Of a stretch of DNA of 64,000 nucleotides, positions 24,614 through 34,350 are shown piece after piece. Origin of the DNA: Flavobacterium sp. Leaf82 (GTDB taxonomy: Bacteria; Bacteroidota; Bacteroidia; Flavobacteriales; Flavobacteriaceae); assembly GCF_001422725.1 (NCBI RefSeq), contig NZ_LMMA01000023.1, forward strand, positions 337,593-401,592, in the 5' to 3' direction. Both the position numbers and the translations under genes were made by a program. The notes under the pieces are model-generated. The model was not told the DNA's origin. It saw nothing but the letters and a program-made list of their open reading frames with translations, and did not search any database. The number at the start of each line of letters is the position of its first letter. Positions within the stretch are counted from its first letter, which is position 1.

Positions 24614-26815
24614 ATGTTCGATTACTCAAAAATATTAAGGTTACTCTTTATCATTTGCTGTATAAATTTTCAGATTTCGGCACAAAAAATCACTCAAAAA
24701 GAAGCCAATCGTCTGGAAAAATCAGCACAGCAGGTTTCTATTATCAGAGACAAATGGGGAATTCCGCATGTGTACGGAAAAACCGATGCTGATGCTGTTT
24801 TTGGATTATTATATGCACAATGCGAAGATGATTTTAAACGCATTGAGATGAATTATATTGAAAAAATGGGACGCCTTTCAGAGATAAAAGGACAATCTGT
24901 TTTATACAATGATTTAGAAATTAGGCTGTTGATTGATGCTGATGAAGCTAAATCTGATTATAAAAAAGCACCTCTCTGGCTCAAAAAACTTTTAGATAGT
25001 TATGCTGATGCGATCAACTTTTATTTATACAAACATCCTGAAGTAAAACCGGCACTTTTAACACATTTCGAACCTTGGTTTCCATTACTCTGGACAGACG
25101 GAAGTATTGGCGCCATAAGTACCGCTGATCTTTCTACAGGACAATTAAAAGCTTTTTATTCCGGCAATACAGATAAAGTTGCTTATATCGAAAGAGAGAA
25201 AAATGTACAAACCGGATCGAATGGTTTTGCTTTTTCACCTTCTAAAACTGCTGACGGAAATGCTATTTTATACATTAACCCGCACACAACATTTTATTTC
25301 AGACCTGAAGTTCAGGCAACAAGTGAAGAAGGACTGAACGTTTATGGAGCCGTAACATGGGGACAATTTTTTATTTACCAGGGTTTTAATGAAAATTGCG
25401 GATGGATGCATACTTCATCAAATGTAGATGTTGCTGATATGTACGCGGAGAAAATCATCAATAAAAACAATAAATTATTTTATGAATTCGATAAAAAGCT
25501 TTTACCTGTTATCGAAAAAGAAATCATAATAAGTTATACTGAAAACGGAAAACTCATTCCTAAAAAATTCAAAACCTATTTTACCAATAATGGTCCGGTT
25601 ATGGCGAAACGTGACGGAAAATGGATTAGTTTAAGATCAAACAATCGGTCAATGACCAGTTTGATCCAGAGTTGGGTACGCACTAAATCAAAAAGTTTTG
25701 AAGACTATAAAAAAGCGATGGATTTAAAAGCGAATACGTCTAATAATACTGTTTATGCAGACAGTAAAGGAAATATTGCATACTGGCATGGTAATTTTAT
25801 CCCTGTGAGAGACAAAAGCCTGAACTGGTCAAAAGTAGTCGACGGATCGATTTCATCTACACAATGGAAGGGTTTGCATGAAGTAGACGAAACTGTTCAT
25901 AGCTATAACCCAATAAATGGATGGTTGCAAAATTGTAATTCAACACCTTATTCTGTTGCTGGAGAAAACAGCCCGAAAAAAGAAAATTATTCTGCTTATA
26001 TGGCTCCGGACGGAGAAAATTTCAGAGGTATTAATGCAGTTCGCATTTTTAGCAAAGGCGACAAATATACTTTAGACAAGGTAATTGCTGACGGCTACGA
26101 TACAAAACTATCAATTTTTGAAATTTTGATTCCAAGCCTCATTACAACTTTCGAAAAAAACAGTAAAACTACAGATCCGGAATATACTGAATTGGCGGAA
26201 GCGATTGCAGTTTTAAAAGACTGGGATTATTATGCCAAAGAAAATTCAATAGCCACAACATTAGCCGTAGAATGGGCTTATAAATTAGACCCAATTATCT
26301 TAAAAGCTTATATTAATGAAGGCGAAACAGATCAGGTTCAAAACACCAAAAATTTTGCTGCAACTGCAACTGCAAAACAACTGATACCACAACTACAGGA
26401 AGTTTTAAAAGATTTAAAATCAAAATGGGGTTCGTGGAAAGTGGCTTGGGGAGAAATCAACCGTTTTCAGCGTTCAAGTGGCGATATTGATTTAAAATAC
26501 GACGATTCTAAACCAAGCTTACCAATTGCTTTTGGTCCGGGTTCTTGGGGAAGTTTGCCTTCTTTTAAAAGCAGTTATCAAAAGGATTCCAAAAAACGTT
26601 ACGGATATAATGGCAATAGTTTTGTTTGTGCCGTGGAATTTGGTTCAAAAATAAAAGCAAAATCATTATTAGCCGGAGGAAATAGCGGCAATCCTGACTC
26701 TAAACATTTTATCGATCAAGCTGAAATGTATCAAAACGGAAAATTTAAAGATGTCTTATTTTATAAAGAAGATGTGATTAAAAACGCTGAGAAAACATAT
26801 CATCCCGGCGAATAA
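24614..26815 (+). CDS. Penicillin acylase family (S45) amidase
   Basis: This 733-residue protein is an Ntn-hydrolase that cuts amide bonds of acylated substrates after self-processing. It has a signal peptide (about 1-23), then IIRDKWGIPHVYGKTDADAV typical of the alpha chain. The processing site is at Ser202 in QTGSNGFAF, which becomes the N-terminal nucleophile of the beta chain. The beta-chain strands NPHTTF, AVTWGQFFIYQGFNENCGW and SNVDVADMY follow, with a late RFQRSSGD and GNSGNPDSKHFIDQ block. Relatives include penicillin, aculeacin and acyl-homoserine-lactone acylases. The substrate cannot be assigned, and calling it a quorum-quenching enzyme would be speculative. It follows the Lrp gene by 15 bp and has a terminator after it. 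Confidence 0.88.
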   Translation: MFDYSKILRLLFIICCINFQISAQKITQKEANRLEKSAQQVSIIRDKWGIPHVYGKTDADAVFGLLYAQCEDDFKRIEMNYIEKMGRLSEIKGQSVLYNDLEIRLLIDADEAKSDYKKAPLWLKKLLDSYADAINFYLYKHPEVKPALLTHFEPWFPLLWTDGSIGAISTADLSTGQLKAFYSGNTDKVAYIEREKNVQTGSNGFAFSPSKTADGNAILYINPHTTFYFRPEVQATSEEGLNVYGAVTWGQFFIYQGFNENCGWMHTSSNVDVADMYAEKIINKNNKLFYEFDKKLLPVIEKEIIISYTENGKLIPKKFKTYFTNNGPVMAKRDGKWISLRSNNRSMTSLIQSWVRTKSKSFEDYKKAMDLKANTSNNTVYADSKGNIAYWHGNFIPVRDKSLNWSKVVDGSISSTQWKGLHEVDETVHSYNPINGWLQNCNSTPYSVAGENSPKKENYSAYMAPDGENFRGINAVRIFSKGDKYTLDKVIADGYDTKLSIFEILIPSLITTFEKNSKTTDPEYTELAEAIAVLKDWDYYAKENSIATTLAVEWAYKLDPIILKAYINEGETDQVQNTKNFAATATAKQLIPQLQEVLKDLKSKWGSWKVAWGEINRFQRSSGDIDLKYDDSKPSLPIAFGPGSWGSLPSFKSSYQKDSKKRYGYNGNSFVCAVEFGSKIKAKSLLAGGNSGNPDSKHFIDQAEMYQNGKFKDVLFYKEDVIKNAEKTYHPGE

Positions 26816-26841
26816 TTTTTATGGCTTAAATCAACTTACAG

Positions 26842-26877
26842 AAACCTCGAAAGAAATACTTTTTCGAGGTTTTTTTG
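26842..26877 (+). terminator. Intrinsic terminator after the acylase gene
   Basis: AAACCTCGAAA pairs with TTTCGAGGTTT around a short loop, followed by a T-run; 26 bp past the acylase stop. Confidence 0.85.
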
Positions 26878-26917
26878 TAACATAATATTTCTGATATTTG
26901 TTTAAAATTGTATTACT

Positions 26918-27691
26918 ATGAAAAATTCGGCTCTTTTATTATTTGCTACCATACTGTTTTCTAACACTATAGCAGCCCAGTTAAAATCTGTAAAATATAC
27001 AGATGGTTCTCAGGCATTAAATGGATTATTTGCAAAATCTGCTAAAAAAAGCAATCAAAATCCAGGCATTTTATTATTGCCGGCCTGGCTTGGAATCGAC
27101 AAAGCCTCAAAGGATATTGCAGAAAACTTATCTAAATTAGGTTACAATGTTTTCATCGCTGATATTTATGGCGAAGGAAATTATCCAACCAATACGACCG
27201 AAGCCGGAAAGCAAGCCGGTTATTATAAAAAGAATTATGAAGTTTATCAAAAGCGTATTGACGCTGCTTTGCAGGAATTGATAAAATCAGGCGCAAATGC
27301 TGATAATATTGTCGCTATTGGTTATTGTTTTGGAGGAACCGGAGTTCTTGAAGCTGCCCGCGGACATTTGAATCTAAAAGGTGTGGTATCTTTTCACGGA
27401 GGTCTTGGTAAAGATGCAACCCGCAAAGTTGAGCCAATTACAACAAAAGTTCTGGTTTGTCACGGTGCAGATGATCCGTTTGAATCTCCAGCAGAAATTA
27501 CTGCTTTTCAGCAAGAAATGCGTGACACAAAAGCCGATTGGCAAATGATTTATTACGCAAATGCAGTTCACTCTTTTACAAATCCCGAAGCCGGAAATGA
27601 TAACTCAAAAGGCGCTGCATATAATGCCGTTGCAGCAAAAAGATCATTTGAACATTTACAACTTTTCTTAAATGAGGTATTGAAAAAATAA
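26918..27691 (+). CDS. Dienelactone hydrolase family protein (exported)
   Basis: This 257-residue alpha/beta hydrolase has a signal peptide (about 1-20). The triad is in standard positions: nucleophile Cys137 in GYCFGG, Asp186 in GADDPF, and His218 in NAVHSF. The Cys nucleophile is the mark of dienelactone hydrolases, which open lactone or ester rings. The export signal and absence of aromatic-degradation neighbours make a chlorocatechol role doubtful; it probably acts on some ester or lactone in the periplasm. It stands as its own unit. Confidence 0.88.
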   Translation: MKNSALLLFATILFSNTIAAQLKSVKYTDGSQALNGLFAKSAKKSNQNPGILLLPAWLGIDKASKDIAENLSKLGYNVFIADIYGEGNYPTNTTEAGKQAGYYKKNYEVYQKRIDAALQELIKSGANADNIVAIGYCFGGTGVLEAARGHLNLKGVVSFHGGLGKDATRKVEPITTKVLVCHGADDPFESPAEITAFQQEMRDTKADWQMIYYANAVHSFTNPEAGNDNSKGAAYNAVAAKRSFEHLQLFLNEVLKK

Positions 27692-27874
27692 ACTTTTGAA
27701 TAGCTCACAGATGTTATGGATTTAAAATGTTTTATACTGATTTATTCTATTCAATTCAATTTAGAATTTGCGTTAATTCATGTAATTCGTGGCAAAAAAA
27801 CAGCGTAAAGCACTTTAAATCTGTTCCATCCGTGTGCAAATTAACAACCAAAATCAAACCAAACCAACCAATCA

Positions 27875-28852
27875 ATGTCACATAGTCCCATTAGAAAAGA
27901 CAAAACGTGCCTAAATTGCCGGCATGTTGTCGAACAAAATTTTTGTCCGCATTGCGGGCAGGAAAACACAGATAGCCGAAAAACATTTCATCATTTATTC
28001 ATTCATTTCTTTGAAGATCTGACGCATTACGAAAATGCTTTTTGGAAAACCATTCGCAATCTGCTTTTTAAACCTGCTACATTAACCAAAGAATATCTTT
28101 CCGGAAAAAGATTATCTTACCTTGCTCCTGTCCGGCTTTATATCTTTATTAGTTTTATAACTTTTTTAATGATTGCTTTATTTCCGGGTGATAATAAACA
28201 AATTGTGACATCTGATAAATATAAAAAATCCGGCGAGAAAGAAATCCCCAAAAACATTTTTACAGGAGATCTCAATGATCTTAAACCCGGAAAAGATTTC
28301 GACAATTTTACAAAGAATGTTGATTCGTTACAAAAGTTTGCTCCGGAAGAAAAGAAGCTGGATAGTTTTAGTTATTGGATTATCAAAAAGGCTAAATATG
28401 TAAAGGATCATAATACGAAGGAAAACATTATAGAAAAATTTACGGAGTCATTCGTTCACAACATTCCAAAAGTGTTATTCATTATAATGCCATTTTTTGC
28501 TTTCTTTTTATGGATTTTTCACAATAAAAAGAAATGGTATTATTTTGACCACGGCATATTTACACTGCATTATTTTTCATTCTTGCTTTTAATATTTCTG
28601 ATTTTATTTATAATTCGAAAATTGATAGGTTTATTTGGAGAAGACAACGGGTTGACCTTTATTTCGGATATCACTGACTTTGTGGGATTTATATGGATGA
28701 GTTATTATTTTTATCCGGCACATCATCGCTTTTATGGAGAAACAAGATGGGTGTCGTTTATAAAAAGTGTTGCTTTGTTTTTTATTAACTCCTTTTTTAT
28801 TCTATTTTTACTAATACTATATGCTTTCTACACATTTCTAAACTTACATTAA
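27875..28852 (+). CDS. DUF3667 zinc-ribbon membrane protein
   Basis: This 325-residue protein starts with a zinc ribbon (CLNC at 12-15 and CPHCG at 24-28), followed by the DUF3667 block HHLFIHFFEDLTHYENAFW and LFKPATLTKEYLSGKRLSYL. Several membrane helices follow (about 88-105, 195-215, 225-248, 260-278 and 300-322). The family is common in Bacteroidota and has no known function. The gap before it (27692-27874) contains short AATCTGTTCCATCC and ATTCGTGGCAAA sequences typical of intergenic repeats. The peptidase gene follows 5 bp downstream, so they probably share a transcript. Confidence 0.85.
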   Translation: MSHSPIRKDKTCLNCRHVVEQNFCPHCGQENTDSRKTFHHLFIHFFEDLTHYENAFWKTIRNLLFKPATLTKEYLSGKRLSYLAPVRLYIFISFITFLMIALFPGDNKQIVTSDKYKKSGEKEIPKNIFTGDLNDLKPGKDFDNFTKNVDSLQKFAPEEKKLDSFSYWIIKKAKYVKDHNTKENIIEKFTESFVHNIPKVLFIIMPFFAFFLWIFHNKKKWYYFDHGIFTLHYFSFLLLIFLILFIIRKLIGLFGEDNGLTFISDITDFVGFIWMSYYFYPAHHRFYGETRWVSFIKSVALFFINSFFILFLLILYAFYTFLNLH

Positions 28853-28857
28853 CAACA

Positions 28858-29880
28858 ATGAAAAAAATTATAATTCTATTATTAATTGGTACCGCCTTTT
28901 CATGCAAAAACATGCAGTCGGCTGTAGCAAAAGACAATTCAGATCCAAGTAAATATATAAAAGCAATTAGCGAAAAAGACCTTAAAACAATGTTATACGT
29001 TGTGGCTTCTGATGAAATGGAAGGTCGCGAAACCGGATCTAAAGGACAAAAAAAAGCAGGTCTTTACATGATCGAACAATACAAAAAAAGTGGTATTTCG
29101 TTTCCTAAAGGAGCAACAGATTATTATCAGCACATTCCTGCGTCTTTCCTGAATGCAAGACGTAATGAAAACTTACCTGATTCTGAAAATATCTGGGCAT
29201 ACATCGAAGGTTCTGAAAAACCGGACGAAGTATTGGTTATTTCTGCACATTATGATCACGTAGGAATAAAAAATGGTGAAGTATATAATGGAGCTGATGA
29301 TGACGGTTCAGGAACTGTAGCCGTAATCGAAATGGCAAAAGCGTTTGCAAAGGCCAAAAAAGACGGACACGGACCAAAACGTTCTATCCTTTTCCTGCAT
29401 GTAACTGGTGAAGAACACGGTTTACACGGATCACGTTACTATTCTGAAAATCCTTTGTTTCCAATCGCAAACACTATTACAGATATTAATATTGACATGA
29501 TTGGTCGTCGCGATGTAGAACATGCACAAACTAACAACTACGTTTACGTAATTGGAGCAGATAGATTATCTACAGATTTGCATAATATTGTGGTAGCCCA
29601 AAACGAAAAATACACTAAGATAGATTTAGATTTTAAATTTAATGACCCAAAAGATCCAAATCATTTCTATGAGCGTTCTGATCACTATAACTTTGCAAAA
29701 TTTGGGATTCCTGCCGTTTTCTTCTTTAACGGTGTCCACGAAGATTACCACGGAAAAGGCGATGAACCTCAAAAAATCGAATACGACGCTTTGACAAAAA
29801 GAACACAATTAGCTTTCTCTGTAGCCTGGGATTTAGCGAATAGACCAAATAGACCGGTAGTTGATAAACCTATTAAATAA
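28858..29880 (+). CDS. M28 family zinc metallopeptidase lipoprotein
   Basis: This 340-residue protein is a two-zinc aminopeptidase of the M28 family. The lipoprotein signal ends at Cys16 (TAFSC). Visible metal and catalytic residues are His131 and Asp133 in AHYDH, Asp147 in GADDDGSG, the Glu pair 185-186 in TGEEHG, Asp213 in INIDMIGR, and a late His in HEDYHGKGD. All ligands expected for activity are present. It likely trims peptides at the cell surface or in the periplasm. It lies 5 bp after the DUF3667 gene and converges on rho through a bidirectional terminator. Confidence 0.92.
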   Translation: MKKIIILLLIGTAFSCKNMQSAVAKDNSDPSKYIKAISEKDLKTMLYVVASDEMEGRETGSKGQKKAGLYMIEQYKKSGISFPKGATDYYQHIPASFLNARRNENLPDSENIWAYIEGSEKPDEVLVISAHYDHVGIKNGEVYNGADDDGSGTVAVIEMAKAFAKAKKDGHGPKRSILFLHVTGEEHGLHGSRYYSENPLFPIANTITDINIDMIGRRDVEHAQTNNYVYVIGADRLSTDLHNIVVAQNEKYTKIDLDFKFNDPKDPNHFYERSDHYNFAKFGIPAVFFFNGVHEDYHGKGDEPQKIEYDALTKRTQLAFSVAWDLANRPNRPVVDKPIK

Positions 29881-30038
29881 AGGTTCTAAGGTGCTGAGGG
29901 ACTGAGGTTCTAAGGTTTTTACTTTGAGATTATATACTTTAAAATACAAAAAAGGGATGAGTTTAATAAAACTCATCCCTTTTTTGTATGTAAATTTTTA
30001 AACTTAGAACCTCAGTCCCTCAGCACCTTAGAACCTTT
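29879..30038. repeat. Long inverted repeat of AGGTTCTAAG/GGTGCTGAG units around a terminator
   Basis: A roughly 38-bp left arm (29879-29916) and right arm (30001-30038) are near-perfect inverted copies. Each is built from 8-9-nt units such as GGTTCTAAG, GGTGCTGAG and GGACTGAG. They enclose the bidirectional terminator at 29944. Related units occur at 34863-34935 and 37195-37420. Confidence 0.8.
29944..29989. terminator. Bidirectional terminator between M28 peptidase and rho
   Basis: A 21-bp perfect inverted repeat with a 4-nt loop. The core GGGATGAGTTT/AAACTCATCCC is flanked by A6 on one side and T6 on the other. It serves the two convergent genes. Confidence 0.9.
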
Positions 30039-30040
30039 CC

Positions 30041-31945
30041 TTAGTCATTCATAGAGATCAAAAACTCTTCGTTATTTCTTGTTTTCTTGAAACGATCGTT
30101 TACAAAATCCATAGATTCTACCGGATTCATATCTGACAGATATTTACGCATGATCCACATTCTTTGTAATGTTTTCTCGTCTAATAATAAGTCATCACGA
30201 CGTGTACTTGACGAAGTAAGATCAATTGCAGGGAAAATACGTTTGTTGGCAATTTTACGATCTAACTGAAGTTCCATGTTACCGGTTCCTTTAAATTCTT
30301 CAAAGATCACCTCATCCATTTTAGAACCTGTTTCAGTAAGTGCAGTTGCGATAATACTTAAAGAACCGCCATTTTCTACATTTCTTGCCGCTCCAAAGAA
30401 ACGTTTTGGTTTTTGTAACGCATTTGCATCCACACCTCCACTTAAAACTTTTCCTGATGCTGGCTGAACGGTATTGTAAGCTCTTGCTAAACGTGTAATC
30501 GAATCTAATAAAATCACAACATCGTGACCACATTCTACCAAACGTTTTGCTTTTTCAAGAACAATATTGGCAATTTTTACGTGTTCTTGTGGTTCTCTGT
30601 CAAAAGTAGAAGCGATAACTTCACCACGAACACTGCGTTGCATATCTGTAACCTCTTCTGGACGCTCATCGATCAAAAGAACAATAAGATAAACTTCAGG
30701 GTGATTTGCTGCAATCGCATTTGCAATGTCTTTTAACAACATTGTTTTACCTGTTTTAGGCTGTGCGACAATCATACCACGTTGTCCTTTTCCAATTGGA
30801 GAAAATAAATCGATAATACGGGTTGAAACTGAACTGCCTTTTTCGGCTAATTTAAATTTTTCTGAAGGGAAAACCGGTGTCAGGTGTTCAAAAGAAACTC
30901 TGTCGCGAACCACTTGCGGATCGTGACCATTGATTTTAAGTACACGAACCAACGGGAAAAATTTCTCCCCTTCTTTAGGAGGACGAACCACTCCTTTTAC
31001 TGTATCTCCAGTCTTAAGACCAAATAATCTGATTTGTGATGTTGATAAATAAATATCATCCGGAGAAGCTAAATAATTATAATCTGATGAACGTAAAAAA
31101 CCGTAACCATCCGGCATCATTTCAAGAACACCTTCACTTTCGATGATTCCGTCAAACTCAAAGTCTGAATCTCTGAAATTATTTTTCTTGTTTTTATGAT
31201 TTGGATTTTGATTCCCATTATTACCATTTCCGTTACCATTTGCATTCGGATTTGCGTTTGGATTAGAATTCTGATTTGGATTTTGGTTAGGATTCTGATT
31301 TGGATTCAGATTTTGGTTTGGATTCTTGTTTTGGTTCGGATTAACCTTTTTAACCGCAACGGGAGCTTCTGTTTTTTCAGCAGTTAAAGTTTCTGCTACA
31401 GCTTCGCTTTCCGGAATCACTTCCTTCGTAGCTTCTTTTTCTTTTTGCAAAGCGACTTTTTTCTCGTAAGCTGATTTATTAAATTTAACGATTTTTGGTC
31501 CTTTTTTCTCTGGCACTGTTTCCTCAGCTGTTTCCTGAACTTCAGGACTTTCCTGCTCTGCGACTACCTTTTCTTCCGTAGCTTGTTTCGCTACAGGAGT
31601 TTGTTTCGTTTTAGGAGCTATTTTTGCTGTCGGGGCTTTTACAGCTACCGGAGTTTCTGTTTTTTCAGCAGTTTCCTCTACATTATCAAATTCTAATACT
31701 GGAGCATTTTTGCTAATAGCCGCTTTTTTTACAGGAACAATCCTTGCTCTTTTCGGTTTATCATCAACTTTTTCCGTTTCAGTTACAGCACTAGCAGGTG
31801 GTGCTATAGTTGTTTCCTGATGTGCTAAAATCTGGCTAATTAAAGCGTCTTTTTTGACACCGGTAAACTTTATAGTTTTAGCTAACTTAGCTATTTCTTG
31901 AAGCTCAGAAAGCTTCATTTCTTTTAATGCAGAAATATCAAACAT
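30041..31945 (-). CDS. rho: Transcription termination factor Rho with long disordered insert
   Basis: This 634-residue RNA-dependent ATPase ends transcription of untranslated messages. It opens with the Rho N-terminal helical domain ([20 protein letters not shown]). A roughly 200-residue insert rich in Glu, Lys, Pro and Ala follows and ends in Asn-Pro-Asn-Gln repeats (about 205-255). The RNA-binding domain ([20 protein letters not shown]) and the ATPase with Walker A AQPKTGKT and [12 protein letters not shown] come next. The C-terminal core is fully conserved; E. coli Rho is about 419 residues, so the insert is the oddity. Such inserts are known in Bacteroidota, and one in Bacteroides thetaiotaomicron has been linked to condensate formation. 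The gene is leftward, opposite DUF4293. Confidence 0.97.
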   Translation of the reverse strand: MFDISALKEMKLSELQEIAKLAKTIKFTGVKKDALISQILAHQETTIAPPASAVTETEKVDDKPKRARIVPVKKAAISKNAPVLEFDNVEETAEKTETPVAVKAPTAKIAPKTKQTPVAKQATEEKVVAEQESPEVQETAEETVPEKKGPKIVKFNKSAYEKKVALQKEKEATKEVIPESEAVAETLTAEKTEAPVAVKKVNPNQNKNPNQNLNPNQNPNQNPNQNSNPNANPNANGNGNGNNGNQNPNHKNKKNNFRDSDFEFDGIIESEGVLEMMPDGYGFLRSSDYNYLASPDDIYLSTSQIRLFGLKTGDTVKGVVRPPKEGEKFFPLVRVLKINGHDPQVVRDRVSFEHLTPVFPSEKFKLAEKGSSVSTRIIDLFSPIGKGQRGMIVAQPKTGKTMLLKDIANAIAANHPEVYLIVLLIDERPEEVTDMQRSVRGEVIASTFDREPQEHVKIANIVLEKAKRLVECGHDVVILLDSITRLARAYNTVQPASGKVLSGGVDANALQKPKRFFGAARNVENGGSLSIIATALTETGSKMDEVIFEEFKGTGNMELQLDRKIANKRIFPAIDLTSSSTRRDDLLLDEKTLQRMWIMRKYLSDMNPVESMDFVNDRFKKTRNNEEFLISMND

Positions 31946-32128
31946 GAATGTTCTATGAATTTAATTATTTTAACGGAAATACTGTAAAAAGAATAGGTAG
32001 ATAATTGTTTTCAATTGACCGCAGTATGAAGTGCTTACGGTATTATGATGCAATAATACGAATAAAATTTAATCATACAATAGTATTTTAAAAAAAGAAA
32101 ATATATTTTTGTAAAACAATTTTAGATC

Positions 32129-32542
32129 ATGATACAACGAATTCAAACTGTATATTTAATTCTTACCTTTATAATTACGGGGGTATTATTATTTTTTATT
32201 CCACTTTGGACATTAAATAATGGTAAACCATTTTATTTTATGCAAGATCAGTTTTACACAATTTTGCTGGGATTAAGTACTATGCTTACTATTATAAGTA
32301 TCATTTCATACAAGAAAAGACAAAATCAGTTTGTAATGGGCAGACTGAACATAATATTAAATTTAATTTTATTAGGATTGTTTGTATATCGCTCTCTAAA
32401 TTTATCTGGAGAAACAGTTGCTGTTTCAGAGAAAGGTATTGGGATGTTTCTACCAATTGTTGCTATCGTATTATTAGTTTTAGCTAATAAGGCCATCAAA
32501 AAGGATGAAGATCTCGTAAAATCTGTAGACCGTTTGAGATAA
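32129..32542 (+). CDS. DUF4293 family membrane protein
   Basis: This 137-residue protein has four membrane helices (about 7-27, 43-61, 72-88 and 103-121) and begins MIQRIQTVYLILTF, the conserved start of the DUF4293 family. The family is confined to Bacteroidota and of unknown function. The gene usually lies next to rho, as here, transcribed divergently from it. A possible -7 box TATTTTTG is at 32104-32111. A terminator follows at 32574. Confidence 0.85.
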   Translation: MIQRIQTVYLILTFIITGVLLFFIPLWTLNNGKPFYFMQDQFYTILLGLSTMLTIISIISYKKRQNQFVMGRLNIILNLILLGLFVYRSLNLSGETVAVSEKGIGMFLPIVAIVLLVLANKAIKKDEDLVKSVDRLR

Positions 32543-32573
32543 ACCTATAAACTTAAGTTTTTTGTGCGAAGAG

Positions 32574-32602
32574 AACCCGAATTTTTAATTCGGGTTTTTT
32601 TG
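32574..32602 (+). terminator. Intrinsic terminator after DUF4293
   Basis: AACCCGAAT pairs with ATTCGGGTT across a short T-rich loop, followed by a T-run. Confidence 0.85.
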
Positions 32603-32658
32603 TACCTGACTGTTTTTTAAAATTTTATTATAGCATTTAAAACAAAGACCAAAACAAC

Positions 32659-32687
32659 TTTGTAAGATATTTTTTTTCATAAATTTG
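32659..32687 (+). promoter_or_regulatory. Promoter of the response regulator gene
   Basis: TTTG at 32659-32662 and TAAATTTG at 32680-32687, with a 17-bp spacer, near the Bacteroidota consensus; the regulator ATG is at 32711. Confidence 0.5.
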
Positions 32688-32710
32688 CTTTTTAAGTTCC
32701 AAAAACAATT

Positions 32711-33373
32711 ATGACACAAAAAATAAGGATTCATCTTGCTGATGATCATCAAGTACTTATCGATGGCCTTACCAATTTACTTCAAACTGTAGATAACTTC
32801 GAGGTTGTAGGAAGTTCATTAAACGGAACCACTGTTTATGATGATGTCATTCTAAACAATGCCGATATTTTAATCTTAGACATAAGCATGCCTAAAAAAG
32901 ATGGTATTGAAACATTAAAAGAATTCAAAGAAAAAGAGTTTCCCTGTAAAGTTATTATTTTATCGAGCTATGATGATCTCAAACTCATAAAAGAAGTAAT
33001 GAAACTAGGTGCCAAAGGCTATCTCACAAAAAAATGTGCTGGCGAAAACATTATTGAAGCTATTGAAGCTGTCTATCAGGGTCAGGAATACTTTTGTGAT
33101 GCGGTGAGAGAAAAAATCTTTAATACTTTTACTCATAATAATCCTAAATTAAACAAGGATTTCTATGGCGGAAATCCAATATTGAGTGCTCGTGAAATCG
33201 AAATTATTATCTTGATTTCGCTTGAATATAGCAGCAAGGAAATCAGCGAGCAACTTTTTATTAGCATGAATACAGTTGAAACCCATAGAAAAAACATCAT
33301 GAAAAAGTTACAGATTAAAAGTACTATTGGTCTTGTAAAATATGCGTTGAAAAACAATTTAATAAATTCGTAA
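32711..33373 (+). CDS. LuxR/NarL-family response regulator
   Basis: This 220-residue regulator has a receiver domain (about 5-120), with acidic pocket DD at 11-12, phospho-acceptor Asp57 in ILDISMP and the conserved Lys in GYLTKK. A C-terminal LuxR-type HTH follows (about 150-215: LSAREIEIIILISLEYSSKE and NTVETHRKNIMKKL). It binds DNA when phosphorylated by its partner. The sensor kinase gene starts 45 bp downstream, so they form a two-component pair. The target genes and the signal are not evident from the context. Confidence 0.93.
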   Translation: MTQKIRIHLADDHQVLIDGLTNLLQTVDNFEVVGSSLNGTTVYDDVILNNADILILDISMPKKDGIETLKEFKEKEFPCKVIILSSYDDLKLIKEVMKLGAKGYLTKKCAGENIIEAIEAVYQGQEYFCDAVREKIFNTFTHNNPKLNKDFYGGNPILSAREIEIIILISLEYSSKEISEQLFISMNTVETHRKNIMKKLQIKSTIGLVKYALKNNLINS

Positions 33374-33418
33374 TCGTCTTCAAAAAATCAAATCTATTTC
33401 ATAATTTACAATTGGATT

Positions 33419-34345
33419 ATGGCTTTAATCAAATTTTTTATCGCATTCCTTTTCTTTACTTCGATAGGCGGAAATACTGTATTTGGTCATCAAAATACAT
33501 CTTTAAGTACAAATGAATCAAGTATTGTAATTCAGGAAAATTTAAAAAAGACAACTAATACCAAAATTGAAAAATTCGAACAATTACGAAATAAAAAAAT
33601 AGTCAGCCTGTCTATTGTCATTATAATAATACTTTGTTTTTTATTCTATTTCTTTTATCAGAATAACAAACTAAAGCAAAAAATTAAACGAAAGGATACG
33701 AAGCAAAAGATATTGCTTAATATTATTAATGCCGGAATTGACAGCAATGAAATTGAACGCAAAAAAATCGCTTCCTTTTTACATGACAACATTAATTCTT
33801 TATTATCTTCTGTAGGGTTACATTTAAATACGTTTACAGCACAAAACAATATAAAATCTGAAGAAATCCAGAAAGCAAAAGCTATTTTACAAGAAGCACA
33901 CGATCTTTTGCGAGACATGTCTCATGACCTGATTCCTGCTCTTCTGGTTCGTTTTGGTTTAATTTTCGCATTGGAAGATTTATGTGAAAAGAACTCAAAT
34001 TCCAGTATTAATTTTGAGTTTTCAAGTAAAATTCCAACAGATAAAAGATATACCGAAAAATTTGAAATGAAAGTTTATTTTATTGTTTCAGAATTATTCA
34101 GCAATATTATAAAACATAGTGACGCAAAGAAAGCCCGCATTTTATTACAGGAAAAAGAAAACAAATTCAGTATTATAATTGATGATGACGGAAAAGGCTT
34201 TAAAGCCGAAAAACTAAATGAATCCGAAGGTTTTGGTCTGAACCAAATTAGAGCGAGAATCAAAAAATACAAAGGAAATATATCTATTGTCTCAAAAGCA
34301 AATGAAGGAACCTTAATTAAGATTAAAATTCCGTTGCCTCATTAA
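33419..34345 (+). CDS. Sensor histidine kinase (NarL-partner type)
   Basis: This 308-residue membrane kinase has a signal-like N-terminus (about 1-23), a very short periplasmic part and one membrane helix (about 61-80). A HisKA_3 dimerisation region carries the phospho-acceptor His122 in SFLHDNINSLLSS. The HATPase domain shows the N box (FSNIIKHSDAK), G1 box (DDDGKGF) and G2 box (GFGLNQIRARI). With so small an extracellular part, it probably senses a membrane or intracellular cue or works with another protein. It pairs with the upstream LuxR-type regulator. Its stop is 5 bp from the stop of the converging phosphodiesterase gene. Confidence 0.92.
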   Translation: MALIKFFIAFLFFTSIGGNTVFGHQNTSLSTNESSIVIQENLKKTTNTKIEKFEQLRNKKIVSLSIVIIIILCFLFYFFYQNNKLKQKIKRKDTKQKILLNIINAGIDSNEIERKKIASFLHDNINSLLSSVGLHLNTFTAQNNIKSEEIQKAKAILQEAHDLLRDMSHDLIPALLVRFGLIFALEDLCEKNSNSSINFEFSSKIPTDKRYTEKFEMKVYFIVSELFSNIIKHSDAKKARILLQEKENKFSIIIDDDGKGFKAEKLNESEGFGLNQIRARIKKYKGNISIVSKANEGTLIKIKIPLPH

Positions 34346-34350
34346 CCAAA

